Notes under the pieces: generated by a model
Seen by the model: the letters and a program-made list of their open reading frames with translations, nothing else
What the model was told of the DNA's origin: nothing
Databases searched by the model: none
Made by a program: the position numbers and the translations under genes
Origin: Rhodospirillales bacterium
Lineage (GTDB): Bacteria > Pseudomonadota > Alphaproteobacteria > Rhodospirillales > WMHbin7
Assembly: GCA_016215555.1 (NCBI GenBank)
Contig: JACRJC010000043.1
Span: 1 to 49,259, forward strand
Reading direction: 5' to 3'
DNA length: 49,259 nucleotides
Shown: positions 26,106-35,800 of the stretch, piece after piece
How positions within the stretch are numbered: position 1 is the stretch's first letter
Layout: each line of letters opens with the position of its first letter

Positions 26106-26568
26106 GATTCAGAAGACCGGAACAGGCCGCCTCGATCAGATCAAGCACATGCTCGAACCCTCCGGGTCCGCCGTAATAGGGATCGGGAACGTCCTGGACA
26201 TTGCTTTGCGGCGCGAAACTCATGAACAGACGGACGCGCTGTCTGGCCGCGCTGGGGGCATTCAACAGCAACGTTTCCTCATGTCCACGGTCCATTGCCA
26301 GCAACAAGTCGAATTTCCGGTAATCGTCCGGATGAACGGCGCGGGCCCGCAAGTTTTTCAGGTCATAGCCGCGCCCAAGCGCCGCCGCCTGGGTTCTCTG
26401 GTCCGGCGCCTCGCCGGCGTGCCAGCCGGAAACGCCAGCGGAATCGACGGTCACCCGCTCTTCCAGCCCCGCCTTCGCCACCATCTTGCGAAACACCCCG
26501 TCGGCGGTCGGCGAGCGGCAGATATTGCCCGTGCAGACGAACAGAACGCCATAACCGGATTTCTTCAT
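26080..26568 (-). CDS. Low-molecular-weight protein tyrosine phosphatase family
   Basis: 162 residues. The P-loop VCTGNICRS (Cys12 nucleophile, Arg18) and the general-acid loop VPDPYYGG (Asp129) are intact, so the enzyme should be active. The family includes true protein-tyrosine phosphatases and, where paired with FN3K-type kinases, phosphatases acting on free ketosamine phosphates or sugar phosphates. Here it is the first gene of a two-gene unit with the FN3K homologue, which favours the deglycation role. It is divergent from the sirtuin gene, with 49 bases between the starts. Confidence 0.92.
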   Translation of the reverse strand: MKKSGYGVLFVCTGNICRSPTADGVFRKMVAKAGLEERVTVDSAGVSGWHAGEAPDQRTQAAALGRGYDLKNLRARAVHPDDYRKFDLLLAMDRGHEETLLLNAPSAARQRVRLFMSFAPQSNVQDVPDPYYGGPGGFEHVLDLIEAACSGLLNHVRNQLED

Positions 26569-26617
26569 GCCTCTTTCCCTTTACGTCAATCGAGTTCGAA
26601 CGGTATCATGCCCCTTG

Positions 26618-27325
26618 ATGAAACGCATCGTCATCCTGACCGGAGCCGGGATTTCCAAGGAATCCGGGCTCGACACTTTCCGCGACAAGGACGGCATCTG
26701 GTCCAAGGTGCGCCTTGAAGACGTGGCGACGCCCGAAGGATTCGAAGCCGACCCCAAGAGGGTCCAGGCCTTCTACAACGCCAGGCGCCGCCAATTGCAA
26801 GATCCCTCCATCCGGCCCAATTCCGCCCATGAGGCGCTGGCCCATCTCGAGCGCCAGGGCGGGCACGAGGTTTTGATCGTCACGCAGAATATCGACGATC
26901 TGCACGAACGGGCGGGCTCGCGCAATCTGATCCACATGCATGGCGAAATGCTGAAGGCGCGTTGCCTGATGTGCGGCTCGGTTCTGGCCTGGGCCGAGGA
27001 TATCGAAGTCCACACCCCCTGCCCGGCCTGCGCCCGCGAGGGCGGCTTGCGCCCGCATGTGGTGTGGTTTGGCGAAATGCCGCTTGGAATGGACCGCATC
27101 TATGCCGAACTGTCCAGGGCCGATCTGTTCTTGTCCATCGGCACCTCGGGCAATGTCTATCCCGCCGCCGGTTTCGTGGCCCATGTGCGAGGTTTCGGGC
27201 GCGCCCATACGGTGGAGTTAAATCTCGAACCCTCGGAAGGGGCCAGCCATTTCGCCGAGCGCATTCACGGCCCGGCCAGCCGGATCGTACCCGACTTCAT
27301 CGCCCGCCTGCTATCGGAACCATAG
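26618..27325 (+). CDS. cobB: NAD-dependent protein deacylase, class III sirtuin
   Basis: 235 residues with a complete Sir2 core: LTGAGISKESGLDTFRD, the TQNID motif, catalytic His108 in HMHGE, and a zinc site of CLMC (Cys116, Cys119) and CPAC (Cys135, Cys138). FYNARRR supplies Tyr53 and Arg56, the pair that in class III sirtuins (E. coli CobB, SIRT5) recognises succinyl- and malonyl-lysine, so desuccinylase activity is predicted along with deacetylation. ATG 26618 is chosen at the start of the conserved domain. The neighbourhood with FN3K and the LMW phosphatase groups three lysine-damage functions. Confidence 0.93.
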   Translation: MKRIVILTGAGISKESGLDTFRDKDGIWSKVRLEDVATPEGFEADPKRVQAFYNARRRQLQDPSIRPNSAHEALAHLERQGGHEVLIVTQNIDDLHERAGSRNLIHMHGEMLKARCLMCGSVLAWAEDIEVHTPCPACAREGGLRPHVVWFGEMPLGMDRIYAELSRADLFLSIGTSGNVYPAAGFVAHVRGFGRAHTVELNLEPSEGASHFAERIHGPASRIVPDFIARLLSEP

Positions 27326-27351
27326 CCAAAAACCAGGAGAAGAATCGCACC

Positions 27352-27795
27352 ATGAGCGCCATCGACATCAAGGAACTGCAGGGCTTCGACTTCGACGAGA
27401 TCAAGCTGGGCCAAACCGCCCTGTTCGGAAAAACCGTCACCGAGGCCGACATCCTGACCTTCGCCGCCGTTTCCGGCGACACCAACCCCGTGCATCTGCA
27501 CGAGGACTTCGCCAAGCCCACCATGTTCAAGACAAGAATCGCCCATGGCATGCTGTCGGCGGGATTCATCTCGACCGTCATCGGCACCAAGCTGCCCGGC
27601 CCCGGCTGCATCTATGTCAGCCAGACCTTGCGCTTCAAGGCCCCGGTCCGCATCGGCGACACCGTCACCGCCCGCGTCGAAGTGACCGAACTGATCCCCG
27701 AGAAGCGCCGCCTGAAACTGAAAACCACCTGCCATTGCGGCGACACCGTGGTCATCGAGGGCGAAGCCGAAGTCCTGATCCCGAAAAGGCGGTGA
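27352..27795 (+). CDS. MaoC-like (R)-enoyl-CoA hydratase
   Basis: 147 residues, single hotdog domain with the hydratase motif SGDTNPVHLHEDFA (catalytic Asp and His) followed by IAHGMLSAGFIS. Relatives include PhaJ, which supplies (R)-3-hydroxyacyl-CoA for polyhydroxyalkanoate synthesis. It follows cobB by 26 bases with AGGAG upstream, so the two may be cotranscribed. The precise substrate is unknown. Confidence 0.9.
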   Translation: MSAIDIKELQGFDFDEIKLGQTALFGKTVTEADILTFAAVSGDTNPVHLHEDFAKPTMFKTRIAHGMLSAGFISTVIGTKLPGPGCIYVSQTLRFKAPVRIGDTVTARVEVTELIPEKRRLKLKTTCHCGDTVVIEGEAEVLIPKRR

Positions 27796-27798
27796 TCT

Positions 27799-29712
27799 TT
27801 ATTCGGCCAGACGACGCATCTTTCGATATAAGGTGCTACGGCTGATCCCTAAACGTCTGGCCGATTCCGAGCGGTTGCCACCGTTCATCTTAAGCGCCCT
27901 CATTATCATGGCATCGGACGTTTCACGCAGGCTTTCAACGCTTGCGTGCGGGGCATGGCGCAGAAGATCGAGGCCGCTTGCGAAATTCCCGGGCAGATGC
28001 TCCCTGGTGATTCTGGTTTCCCCATTCTCCAGCATGGCATGCGACGTGCGCAGGACATGCGACATCTGTCTTAGATTGCCAGGCCAAGGAAGACTTGCCA
28101 AAAACTTGGCCAGTTCCGGCGCCAGCGATATTTCAGAATTTGGCGCGATATCATCCAAAATTCTGGCCGCCAGAATCTGGAAGTCGCTTCTTTCCCGTAG
28201 AGCAGGAAGATGAAGAGTGATCCCATCAAGGCGATAATACAAATCGGCCCTGAACCGCCCCTTCTCCACCTCCTCCGTCAACTGTCTGTGCGAAGCGGCA
28301 ATTAGCTGGAAATCGACCTTTGCAGGTTTCCCTCCGCCCAACGGGATCACTTCTCCCTCTTGAAGAAGCCGCAAAAGACGGCTTTGCAGGGCAAGCGGCA
28401 TGTCGCCGATTTCATCCAGGAACAAGGTGCCACCATTTGCTTCGCGGATACGACCCTGCCACCCCTCGCGTCTTGCCCCGGTAAAAGCGCCCGGCGCATA
28501 ACCGAAAAGCTCTGATTCAATCAAATGCTCGGGCAAGGCGGCGCAATTGATGGCGACGAAAGGCTTGTCCATGCGCCTGCTGCTGGCATGCATGGCCTTG
28601 GCGAAAACCTCCTTGCCAACCCCGGTTTCTCCAAACAACAGAATCGGGATGCGCTTGTCGAGAATCTTGCGCGCTTGCTCGATGATCCGTTCCATCCGCT
28701 GATCGCCGGTATCTAGCCTTTCCAGAGCGTCACGATTTGGTTTGGGTGAAACATTCGCCACCGCCGGGTCCGCCATGCGGGTTTGAGGAAGCCGGACCTT
28801 CAGAAAAAGCGTGGCGCCATCACAGCGGCGGATGGCCATCGGCTCCTCAGCACGACGCCGGCCCCAGTCAAGAAAGGCTTCCATCCTGAGATCAATCCTG
28901 CCTTCAGTAGTCGAGCGCCCCAAATCCGAAGGAAACAGTTTCAGCAAGGCCATGCCCGCACGGTTGGCGCCCAGGATGCGCCCTTCTTCGTTCAGGGCGA
29001 CCAACCCCTCGGCGATGGTGCCGATACCTTCCGCCGAAGGATGTATGCTGATCCAGACATCCTTTCCATGACGCCGTTCGAAAAGACGATTCTCAATCAT
29101 ATGGGCTCCGGTCAGCACGAGACCCGACGTATGAGACTGGCGAAGGCGCCAATGCCCTGAAATATCGAGAACGCCCTGCAACTGACCATCTGGCCCCAAC
29201 AGCGGCGATGCCGTGCAGGTCAGGAACGAATTGCTTTCCAGAAAATGCTCGCCGCCATGCACTGTGACGGCGTTCTTTTCGCTTAGCGCCGTGCCAATGG
29301 CGTTGGTTCCGCGATGCACCTCGTTCCAGGAAGCGCCAGACATCAGCGCCACCCGTTCTGCCCGGCTGACGAATTCAGGATCACCCAGGGATTCCAGGAT
29401 AACGCCGTCCTCGTCCGCCAACAAGACAAGGCTGCCGCTACCGCGCGACTGGGCATGCAGATAGTCGAGGACCGGCTTGGCGCGCGCGAGCAATTGGCGG
29501 CGGCGATGCTGCGCTTGCTCCAGCTTGTCCCCCACGAGATAGCCAACGTCCGCAGGCTTTCCGAAAGGCAGTAGCCCTGCCTTCATGCAGCGTTGCCATG
29601 AACGGACAACCATCTCGTTGACTGCCCCGGGTTCAGGCAAGTCGCCGCGTTCAAGCATCTGCCGGGCATGCTTAAGTCCTAAGCCCGCACTCCGACCTTT
29701 GTCAAAATGCAT
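27799..29712 (-). CDS. acoR: AcoR-type sigma-54-dependent activator
   Basis: 637 residues: an N-terminal GAF-like sensor region (about 60-200, with GASWNEVHRGTNAIGTAL and TASPLLGPDGQLQGVLDISG), an AAA+ domain with Walker A GETGVGKE, an intact GAFTGA loop and Walker B GGTLFLDEIGD, and a Fis-type HTH (ARRLGISRSTLYRKMRRL). This is the AcoR/AcxR layout, activating aldehyde, acetoin or alcohol catabolic genes. ATG 29712 has GGGAGG 10 bases upstream and is preferred over a TTG at 29778. It is divergent from an acetaldehyde dehydrogenase whose promoter region contains a -24/-12 element, so that gene is its likely target. Confidence 0.9.
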   Translation of the reverse strand: MHFDKGRSAGLGLKHARQMLERGDLPEPGAVNEMVVRSWQRCMKAGLLPFGKPADVGYLVGDKLEQAQHRRRQLLARAKPVLDYLHAQSRGSGSLVLLADEDGVILESLGDPEFVSRAERVALMSGASWNEVHRGTNAIGTALSEKNAVTVHGGEHFLESNSFLTCTASPLLGPDGQLQGVLDISGHWRLRQSHTSGLVLTGAHMIENRLFERRHGKDVWISIHPSAEGIGTIAEGLVALNEEGRILGANRAGMALLKLFPSDLGRSTTEGRIDLRMEAFLDWGRRRAEEPMAIRRCDGATLFLKVRLPQTRMADPAVANVSPKPNRDALERLDTGDQRMERIIEQARKILDKRIPILLFGETGVGKEVFAKAMHASSRRMDKPFVAINCAALPEHLIESELFGYAPGAFTGARREGWQGRIREANGGTLFLDEIGDMPLALQSRLLRLLQEGEVIPLGGGKPAKVDFQLIAASHRQLTEEVEKGRFRADLYYRLDGITLHLPALRERSDFQILAARILDDIAPNSEISLAPELAKFLASLPWPGNLRQMSHVLRTSHAMLENGETRITREHLPGNFASGLDLLRHAPHASVESLRETSDAMIMRALKMNGGNRSESARRLGISRSTLYRKMRRLAE

Positions 29713-29901
29713 CGCGCCGTAACCTCCCTGGAGGATGCCCTGCATGGAGCGCCCATCTCGTTGGGGAAAGTGTCGCAAAGGAATGTCCTAGCCGGCAAGG
29801 AAAAATGCCATACCCTTTTTGACCGTCCCATTTTGATACAGTGCTTCTTTCCGAAACATCCAGGCCGGCATCTGAGCCATTAGTTTTCAATGCCTTGAAC
29901 A

Positions 29902-29917
29902 TGGCACGGCGCATGCT
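29902..29917 (+). promoter_or_regulatory. Sigma-54 (-24/-12) promoter of the aldehyde dehydrogenase gene
   Basis: TGGCACGGCGCATGCT matches the sigma-54 consensus TGGCACG-N4-TTGC with one mismatch (ATGC), keeping the invariant GG and GC dinucleotides in correct spacing. It lies about 60 bases before the ATG at 29979 and downstream of the divergent AcoR-type activator gene. Activator sites were not recognised with confidence. Confidence 0.75.
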
Positions 29918-29978
29918 TTCTACAAGGAGCCGCCAACAGCGGTCTATGCGCAATCCATAATATTTGGGAGAAACGGCT

Positions 29979-31499
29979 ATGCTTTACCCCACCCCCGGCG
30001 CCCAAGGCGCCCCGGTCACGTTCAAGGCCAAGTACGACAACTTCATCGGCGGCAAATGGGTTGCCCCCATAAAGGGACAATATTTCGACAACGTCACCCC
30101 GATCTCGGGCAAGGTTTTCTGCCAGGCCGCCCGCTCAACCGAAGAGGATATCAATCTGGCGCTTGATGCCGCGCACGCCGCCGCAGATGCCTGGGGCCGC
30201 GCCAGCGTTGCCGAGCGCGCCAACGTCCTGAACCGCATCGCCGACCGTATGGAAGCCAACCTGGAAAAGCTGGCCTATGCCGAAACGGTGGACAACGGCA
30301 AGCCTATCCGCGAAACCCTTGCCGCCGACATACCGCTCGCCATCGACCATTTTCGCTATTTTGCCGGTTGCATCCGCGCCCAGGAAGGAAGCCTGGCCGA
30401 GCTTGACGACAACACCGTCGCTTACCATTTCCACGAACCTTTGGGTGTGGTCGGCCAAATCATCCCCTGGAATTTTCCAATCCTGATGGCTGCCTGGAAA
30501 GTTGCACCCGCCTTGGCTGCCGGCAACTGCATCGTACTGAAGCCTGCCGAACAAACACCAATCGGCATACTTGTGATGATGGAATTGATCGCCGATCTGC
30601 TGCCGGCAGGCGTTTTGAACATCGTCAACGGTTTCGGCCTGGAAGCCGGAAAACCATTGGCTTCGTCCAACCGTATCGCCAAGATCGCTTTCACCGGCGA
30701 GACAACCACGGGCCGCTTGATCATGCAGTATGCCAGCCAGAACCTGATCCCGGTGACGCTTGAGCTTGGCGGCAAATCGCCCAACATATTCTTCGATGAC
30801 GTTCTGAACGACGATGACGATTACTTCGACAAGGCGCTGGAAGGTTTCGCCATGTTCGCCCTCAATCAGGGCGAAGTCTGCACATGCCCGTCGCGCGCAC
30901 TCGTGCATGAAAAGATTTACGACAAGTTCATCGAGCGGGCGGTCCAACGCGTTGCAGCCGTCAAGCAAGGCAACCCCCTGGACACGGAAACCATGATCGG
31001 CGCCCAGGCATCGACCGAACAGATGGAAAAGATCCTTTCCTATCTCGACATCGGCAGGCAGGAAGGAGCCAAGATCCTGATCGGCGGCGAACGTGCCAAC
31101 CTGGGCGGTGATCTCGACAATGGCTTCTACGTCAAACCCACCGTCTTCCAGGGCAACAACAAGATGCGCATTTTCCAGGAGGAAATTTTCGGCCCCGTTG
31201 TGGCCGTGACCACCTTCAAAGACGAAGCCGATGCCCTGAAGATCGCCAACGATACCCTCTACGGCCTGGGCGCTGGAGTCTGGACCCGCGACGGCAGCCG
31301 CGCCTACCGCTTTGGCAGGGGCATCAAGGCGGGCCGCGTGTGGACCAACTGCTATCACCTCTATCCGGCCCATGCGGCGTTTGGCGGCTACAAACAGTCG
31401 GGCATTGGCCGCGAAAACCACCTCATGATGCTGGATCACTATCAGCAGACCAAGAATCTGCTGGTCAGCTACAGCCCCAAGGCGCTGGGGTTCTTCTAG
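29979..31499 (+). CDS. NAD-dependent acetaldehyde dehydrogenase (ExaC/AcoD/AldB type)
   Basis: 506 residues from ATG 29979 (GGGAG 8 bases upstream). It opens with the ExaC/AldB signature [20 protein letters not shown] and contains the cofactor-binding [15 protein letters not shown] with the general-base Glu, and [11 protein letters not shown] with the catalytic Cys. It ends in the [20 protein letters not shown] region typical of this branch. The enzyme oxidises acetaldehyde (from ethanol or acetoin) to acetate. A sigma-54 promoter and a divergent AcoR-type activator indicate inducible control, and a DUF779 gene follows. Confidence 0.93.
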   Translation: MLYPTPGAQGAPVTFKAKYDNFIGGKWVAPIKGQYFDNVTPISGKVFCQAARSTEEDINLALDAAHAAADAWGRASVAERANVLNRIADRMEANLEKLAYAETVDNGKPIRETLAADIPLAIDHFRYFAGCIRAQEGSLAELDDNTVAYHFHEPLGVVGQIIPWNFPILMAAWKVAPALAAGNCIVLKPAEQTPIGILVMMELIADLLPAGVLNIVNGFGLEAGKPLASSNRIAKIAFTGETTTGRLIMQYASQNLIPVTLELGGKSPNIFFDDVLNDDDDYFDKALEGFAMFALNQGEVCTCPSRALVHEKIYDKFIERAVQRVAAVKQGNPLDTETMIGAQASTEQMEKILSYLDIGRQEGAKILIGGERANLGGDLDNGFYVKPTVFQGNNKMRIFQEEIFGPVVAVTTFKDEADALKIANDTLYGLGAGVWTRDGSRAYRFGRGIKAGRVWTNCYHLYPAHAAFGGYKQSGIGRENHLMMLDHYQQTKNLLVSYSPKALGFF

Positions 31500-31518
31500 G
31501 CACCATCCCTCAACCCCT

Positions 31519-31558
31519 GACCCGGGGCGGCAGCGGCGACCGCTCCGGGTCTATTTTT
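31519..31558 (+). terminator. Terminator between aldehyde dehydrogenase and DUF779 genes
   Basis: Stem GACCCGG/CCGGGTC (31519-31525 and 31545-31551) with a GC-rich loop is followed by TATTTTT. It lies 20 bases after the dehydrogenase stop and 15 before the DUF779 start, so it may attenuate rather than end the operon. Confidence 0.7.
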
Positions 31559-31572
31559 CAAGGGGAACGGCA

Positions 31573-31932
31573 ATGGTTGAACGCGTTCTGGCGACCGCTT
31601 CCGCCCTTGAACTGATTGTAAAGCTGAAAGCGAAACACGGCGAACTGATGTTTCATCAGTCGGGCGGCTGTTGCGACGGCAGTTCTCCGATGTGCTACCA
31701 GTTGGGGGAATTGGCAGTTGCCGAGTCCGACGTGTTGCTGGGGGCGATCGGGGGCTGCCCCTTCTATATGAGCCGCTCCCAGTTCGAATATTGGCGGCAC
31801 ACCCAGCTGATTATCGATGTCGTCCCCGGAAGGGGAGGCATGTTCTCGCTAGAAGGAACGACGGGGCTTCGCTTTCTGACCCGTTCGCGGGTCTTCTCAG
31901 ACGAAGAAACCAAACTTCTTAGGATTCTTTAA
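31573..31932 (+). CDS. DUF779 protein
   Basis: 119 residues, a complete DUF779 domain. The cysteine-rich segment HQSGGCCDGSSPMC and the later IGGCPFYMSRSQF are family hallmarks and could bind metal. DUF779 genes are typically found directly beside ExaC/AldB-type aldehyde dehydrogenases, as here, so a role in aldehyde oxidation or its control is likely, although no activity is established to my knowledge. AAGGGG precedes the ATG. Confidence 0.88.
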   Translation: MVERVLATASALELIVKLKAKHGELMFHQSGGCCDGSSPMCYQLGELAVAESDVLLGAIGGCPFYMSRSQFEYWRHTQLIIDVVPGRGGMFSLEGTTGLRFLTRSRVFSDEETKLLRIL

Positions 31933-32033
31933 GTCTCTAATTATACCCTTGATGCCCTAAGGAAGCGGTTGCGCCCCCCCTCCCGATAGGCTAACCCTTC
32001 GTTTCCTTGAAATTCTAGGGTTCCTTAAGGGTC

Positions 32034-33029
32034 ATGCGCCTGTTTCGCCATACGGTCGATATCCCCGCCGACGCCAAGGGTGGCGTGGTGGCGATCGGCA
32101 ATTTCGACGGCGTGCATCGCGGCCATCAGGCCGTGATCGGGGCGGCTTGCGGCCTGGCCATGGCCGACGAGGCGCCGCTGGGCGTCATGACCTTCGAGCC
32201 CCACCCCCGCGAAGTCTTCGCCGCCGCCAGGGCGGAACCTTTCCGCCTGACCCCCCTGCGCATCAAGGCCCGGCTGATCGAGGCCCTGGATGTCGATTTC
32301 CTCTTCGTTCAGCATTTCGACCGCGACTTCGCCCAATTGACGCCCCGCGATTTCGTCACCCGGGTTCTGGTCGAGGGTCTGAGGGCTCGCCATGTCGTGG
32401 TCGGCTATGACTTCGAATTCGGCAGAAACAGGGAAGGCGACGTCGCCCTTTTGCAGCAATTGGGGGCCGAACTGGGCTTTGCCGTCACCAGCGTGCAGCC
32501 GGTCAAGGGCGAGGCCGGGCTTTATTCCTCGACCGCCGTGCGCGCCGCCCTGGCCGAGGGACGCCCCGGCGAAGCCGCCTCGCTGCTCGGCCATTGGTGG
32601 GAGATCGAGGGGCGCATCGAGCACGGCCAGGCCAAGGGATCGGGTTTCGGCTTTCCCACCGCCAATCTGAAGCTGCAGGGCATTCTGGCCCCTGCCCCCG
32701 GCGTTTACGCCGTGCGCGCCGGCATCGACATGGGCGACGCCACCCATTGGCTGGGCGGGGTGGCCAATTTCGGCCGCCGCCCGACCGTGACCGACCTTCC
32801 CGAACTGGTTTTCGAAGTTCATCTGTTCGATTATCGCGGCGATCTGTACGGCAAGCATCTGCGCGTGCGCCTGATCGACTACTTGCGTCCCGAGCGCCGT
32901 TTCGACAATCTGGACGCCCTTAAAGCCCAGATCACCCAGGATGCCGACCAGGCCCGGCGTCTTCTTGCCTCGACATCCGAGGGACCGCCCAGAAAGCCGG
33001 TCTCCAATCCTTCAAGAGTAGAACCATGA
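32034..33029 (+). CDS. ribF: Bifunctional riboflavin kinase / FAD synthetase
   Basis: 331 residues. The N-terminal adenylyltransferase domain has GNFDGVHRGHQ and the C-terminal riboflavin kinase domain has GSGFGFPTANL and FGRRPTV. RibF makes FMN from riboflavin and then FAD, in the cytosol. It heads a ribF-ileS-lspA-DUF3035 run joined by overlapping stop/start codons, an arrangement widespread in proteobacteria. No FMN riboswitch is visible in the 100-base leader. Confidence 0.96.
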   Translation: MRLFRHTVDIPADAKGGVVAIGNFDGVHRGHQAVIGAACGLAMADEAPLGVMTFEPHPREVFAAARAEPFRLTPLRIKARLIEALDVDFLFVQHFDRDFAQLTPRDFVTRVLVEGLRARHVVVGYDFEFGRNREGDVALLQQLGAELGFAVTSVQPVKGEAGLYSSTAVRAALAEGRPGEAASLLGHWWEIEGRIEHGQAKGSGFGFPTANLKLQGILAPAPGVYAVRAGIDMGDATHWLGGVANFGRRPTVTDLPELVFEVHLFDYRGDLYGKHLRVRLIDYLRPERRFDNLDALKAQITQDADQARRLLASTSEGPPRKPVSNPSRVEP

Positions 33030-35800
33030 CCCGCGACTATAAAAGCACCGTCTTCCTGCCCAAGACCGATTTTCCGATGAAGGCCGGTCTGCCCGAGAAC
33101 GAGCCCAAGCATCTGGCCCGCTGGCAGAAGATGAGGCTGTTTTACAAGCTGCGCCAGACCTCGAAGGGCCGGGAAAAGTTCGTCCTGCATGACGGCCCGC
33201 CCTATGCCAACGGGCATCTGCATATCGGCCATGCGCTGAACAAGATTTTGAAGGACATCATCAATCGCGGCCAGCAGATGATGGGCAAGGACGCCAATTA
33301 TATCCCGGGCTGGGACTGCCACGGCCTGCCCATCGAATGGAAGATCGAGGAAAAATACCGCGAAGCCGGAAAGAACAAGGACGAAGTGCCGATCGTGCAA
33401 TTCCGCGCCGAGTGCCGCGATTTTGCGGCCCATTGGCTGGATGTGCAGCGGGACGAATTCAAGCGCCTGGGCTGCGAGGGCGATTGGGACCGGCCCTATT
33501 CCACCATGTCCTTCGAGGCCGAGGCGGCCATCGCCGCCGAAATCTGGAAATTCATTCTGAATGGCGGGTTGTACAAGGGCGCCAAGCCGGTGATGTGGAG
33601 CGTGGTCGAAAAGACCGCCCTGGCCGAGGCCGAAGTCGAGTATCACGACCATACCAGCCACACGATCTGGGTCGGCTTTCCGGTCGTAAAAGCCAGCCGC
33701 CCTGAATTGGAAGGGGCCAGGATCGTCATCTGGACGACCACGCCTTGGACCATGCCCGGCAACCGCGCCATCGCCTATGGCGCCGGGATCGATTACGTGC
33801 TGGTGGATGTCGGCGGCGCCAAGATCGTGGTGGCGAAAGATCTGCTGGAACAGGTGGTCCAGGATTGCAAGCTGGAAAGCCACAAGGTGATCGGCGAATT
33901 CAAGGGCTCCGATCTGGCGGGCACCGTCTGCGCCCATCCCTGGCGCGGCCAGGGCTATGATTACGACGTGCCGCTGTTGGCGGGCGATTTCGTCACCACC
34001 GAGCAAGGTACCGGCTTCGTGCATATAGCACCCGGCCATGGCGAGGACGACTGGCATCTGGGCCGCGCCCATCATATCGAAGTGCCGGAAACCGTGGGGG
34101 ACGACGGCACCTACCGCGACCATGTTCCGATGTTCGCGGGCCTGCATGTCTTCAAGGCGCATACCGCCGTCATCGAGGCCATGCAGAAAGCGGGCGCCCT
34201 GCTGGCCCATGGCAAGCTGGTCCATTCCTATCCGCATTCCTGGCGTTCGAAGGCGCCGCTGATTTTTCGCACGACGCCGCAATGGTTCATCTCGATGGAG
34301 ACCAACGATCTGCGCCAGAAGGCGCTGGCCGCCATCGACACCACCCGCTTCGTGCCCGACGCCGGGCGCAACCGCATCGGGGCCATGATCGAGCAGCGGC
34401 CCGACTGGTGCGTTTCCCGCCAGCGCGCCTGGGGCGTGCCTATCGCCGTCTTCACCCACAAGAAGACCGGCGAGTTATTGAAGGACGAGCGCGTGATGAA
34501 ACGCATCGTCGATACGTTCAAGGCCGAGGGCTCGGACGCCTGGTTCGCCCGCGAGCCCGACTATTTCCTGGCCCCCGACTACGACGCCGCCGATTTCGAT
34601 CGCGTGAACGACATTCTGGATGTCTGGTTCGATTCTGGAAGCACCCACGCCTTCGTCTGCGAAAACGGTCCTTGGGATTTGCAATGGCCGGCCTCGCTGT
34701 ATCTGGAGGGGTCCGATCAGCACCGGGGCTGGTTCCATTCCTCGCTGCTGGAAGCCTGCGGCACGCGTGGCCGCGCCCCTTACGACGCGGTCCTCACCCA
34801 CGGCTTCGTGCTCGACGAACAGGGCCGCAAGATGAGCAAGAGCCTGGGTAATGTCGTCGCCCCGCAAGACGTGGTGGCGCAATCGGGCGCGGATATTCTG
34901 CGCTTGTGGGTAGCCTCGTCCGATACCTCGCTGGACCTGCGCGTGGGGCCCGAGATTCTCAAGCAGCAGGTCGATGTGTATCGTCGCCTGCGCAACACGC
35001 TGCGCTATCTGCTGGGGGCCTTGGACGGCTTCACGCCCGCCGAGCGCGTGGAAGTGGAGGCCATGCCCGAGTTGGAGCGCTGGGTTCTGCATCGCATCTA
35101 TGAGATGGACAAGCTGGTGCGCCAAGCCTGCAACGACTTCACCTTCCATCCGCTCTTCACCGAGTTGCATAATTTCTGCACGGTGGATCTGTCGGCCTTC
35201 TATTTCGACATCCGAAAGGATTCGCTTTATTGCGACCATCCGTCGGATGCCAAGCGCCGCGCCTGCCGCACGGTGCTGGAAACGCTGTATGACTGCCTCA
35301 CCGCCTGGCTGGCCCCCTTCATCTGCTTCACGGCGGAAGAAGCCTGGCTGGCCCGCAATCCGGGCGAGGAGGAAAGCGTCCATCTGCGCATCTTCCCGGA
35401 AATTCCCCATGTCTGGCAGAACGAGGCGCTGGCCCAACGTTGGGAGAAAGTGCGCAATATCAGAAAATCCATCACCTTTGAACTTGAACAGGAACGCGCC
35501 GCCAAGCGCATTGGCTCGAGTTTGCAAGCCAGCGTTGGATTTGGCCTGACGGATGAGCTGTTCAAGCTGTTGAAAGGCATCGACTGGGCCGAAGTCGCAA
35601 TTACGTCCAGCGCCAATCCTTTCGTTACCGAGGCCATAAACATTGGCGACAACAACGAAATACTCCCGTCGCCTGTTGTGACACTTGCCCCTGGCAAGAA
35701 ATGCCAGCGCTGCTGGAAGGTGCTGCCCGATGTCGGCGCCCATGCCGGCCATGAGGATGTCTGCGGGCGCTGCGCCGATGTGGTGGATCGGTTGGCATGA
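33026..35800 (+). CDS. ileS: Isoleucyl-tRNA synthetase
   Basis: 924 residues, class I synthetase with HIGH (HIGHALNKILKD), the editing-domain region TTPWTMPGN, KMSKS (GRKMSKSLGN) and a C-terminal zinc finger CQRCWK...CGRC. It charges tRNA-Ile and edits misactivated valine. The start codon overlaps the ribF stop (ATGA) and the stop overlaps the lspA start, indicating translational coupling. Confidence 0.98.
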   Translation: MTRDYKSTVFLPKTDFPMKAGLPENEPKHLARWQKMRLFYKLRQTSKGREKFVLHDGPPYANGHLHIGHALNKILKDIINRGQQMMGKDANYIPGWDCHGLPIEWKIEEKYREAGKNKDEVPIVQFRAECRDFAAHWLDVQRDEFKRLGCEGDWDRPYSTMSFEAEAAIAAEIWKFILNGGLYKGAKPVMWSVVEKTALAEAEVEYHDHTSHTIWVGFPVVKASRPELEGARIVIWTTTPWTMPGNRAIAYGAGIDYVLVDVGGAKIVVAKDLLEQVVQDCKLESHKVIGEFKGSDLAGTVCAHPWRGQGYDYDVPLLAGDFVTTEQGTGFVHIAPGHGEDDWHLGRAHHIEVPETVGDDGTYRDHVPMFAGLHVFKAHTAVIEAMQKAGALLAHGKLVHSYPHSWRSKAPLIFRTTPQWFISMETNDLRQKALAAIDTTRFVPDAGRNRIGAMIEQRPDWCVSRQRAWGVPIAVFTHKKTGELLKDERVMKRIVDTFKAEGSDAWFAREPDYFLAPDYDAADFDRVNDILDVWFDSGSTHAFVCENGPWDLQWPASLYLEGSDQHRGWFHSSLLEACGTRGRAPYDAVLTHGFVLDEQGRKMSKSLGNVVAPQDVVAQSGADILRLWVASSDTSLDLRVGPEILKQQVDVYRRLRNTLRYLLGALDGFTPAERVEVEAMPELERWVLHRIYEMDKLVRQACNDFTFHPLFTELHNFCTVDLSAFYFDIRKDSLYCDHPSDAKRRACRTVLETLYDCLTAWLAPFICFTAEEAWLARNPGEEESVHLRIFPEIPHVWQNEALAQRWEKVRNIRKSITFELEQERAAKRIGSSLQASVGFGLTDELFKLLKGIDWAEVAITSSANPFVTEAINIGDNNEILPSPVVTLAPGKKCQRCWKVLPDVGAHAGHEDVCGRCADVVDRLA

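Noticed and set aside
30135-31439. 434-codon minus-strand frame opposite the aldehyde dehydrogenase
   Set aside because: Antisense of a clear enzyme with catalytic motifs; no ribosome site and no domain.
31933-32033. FMN riboswitch in the ribF leader
   Set aside because: The leader is only about 100 bases and lacks the conserved FMN-aptamer elements; only a short CCTTAAGG-type repeat is visible.
32879-34459. 526-codon minus-strand frame opposite ribF/ileS
   Set aside because: It crosses the antisense of two essential genes and shows no protein family features.
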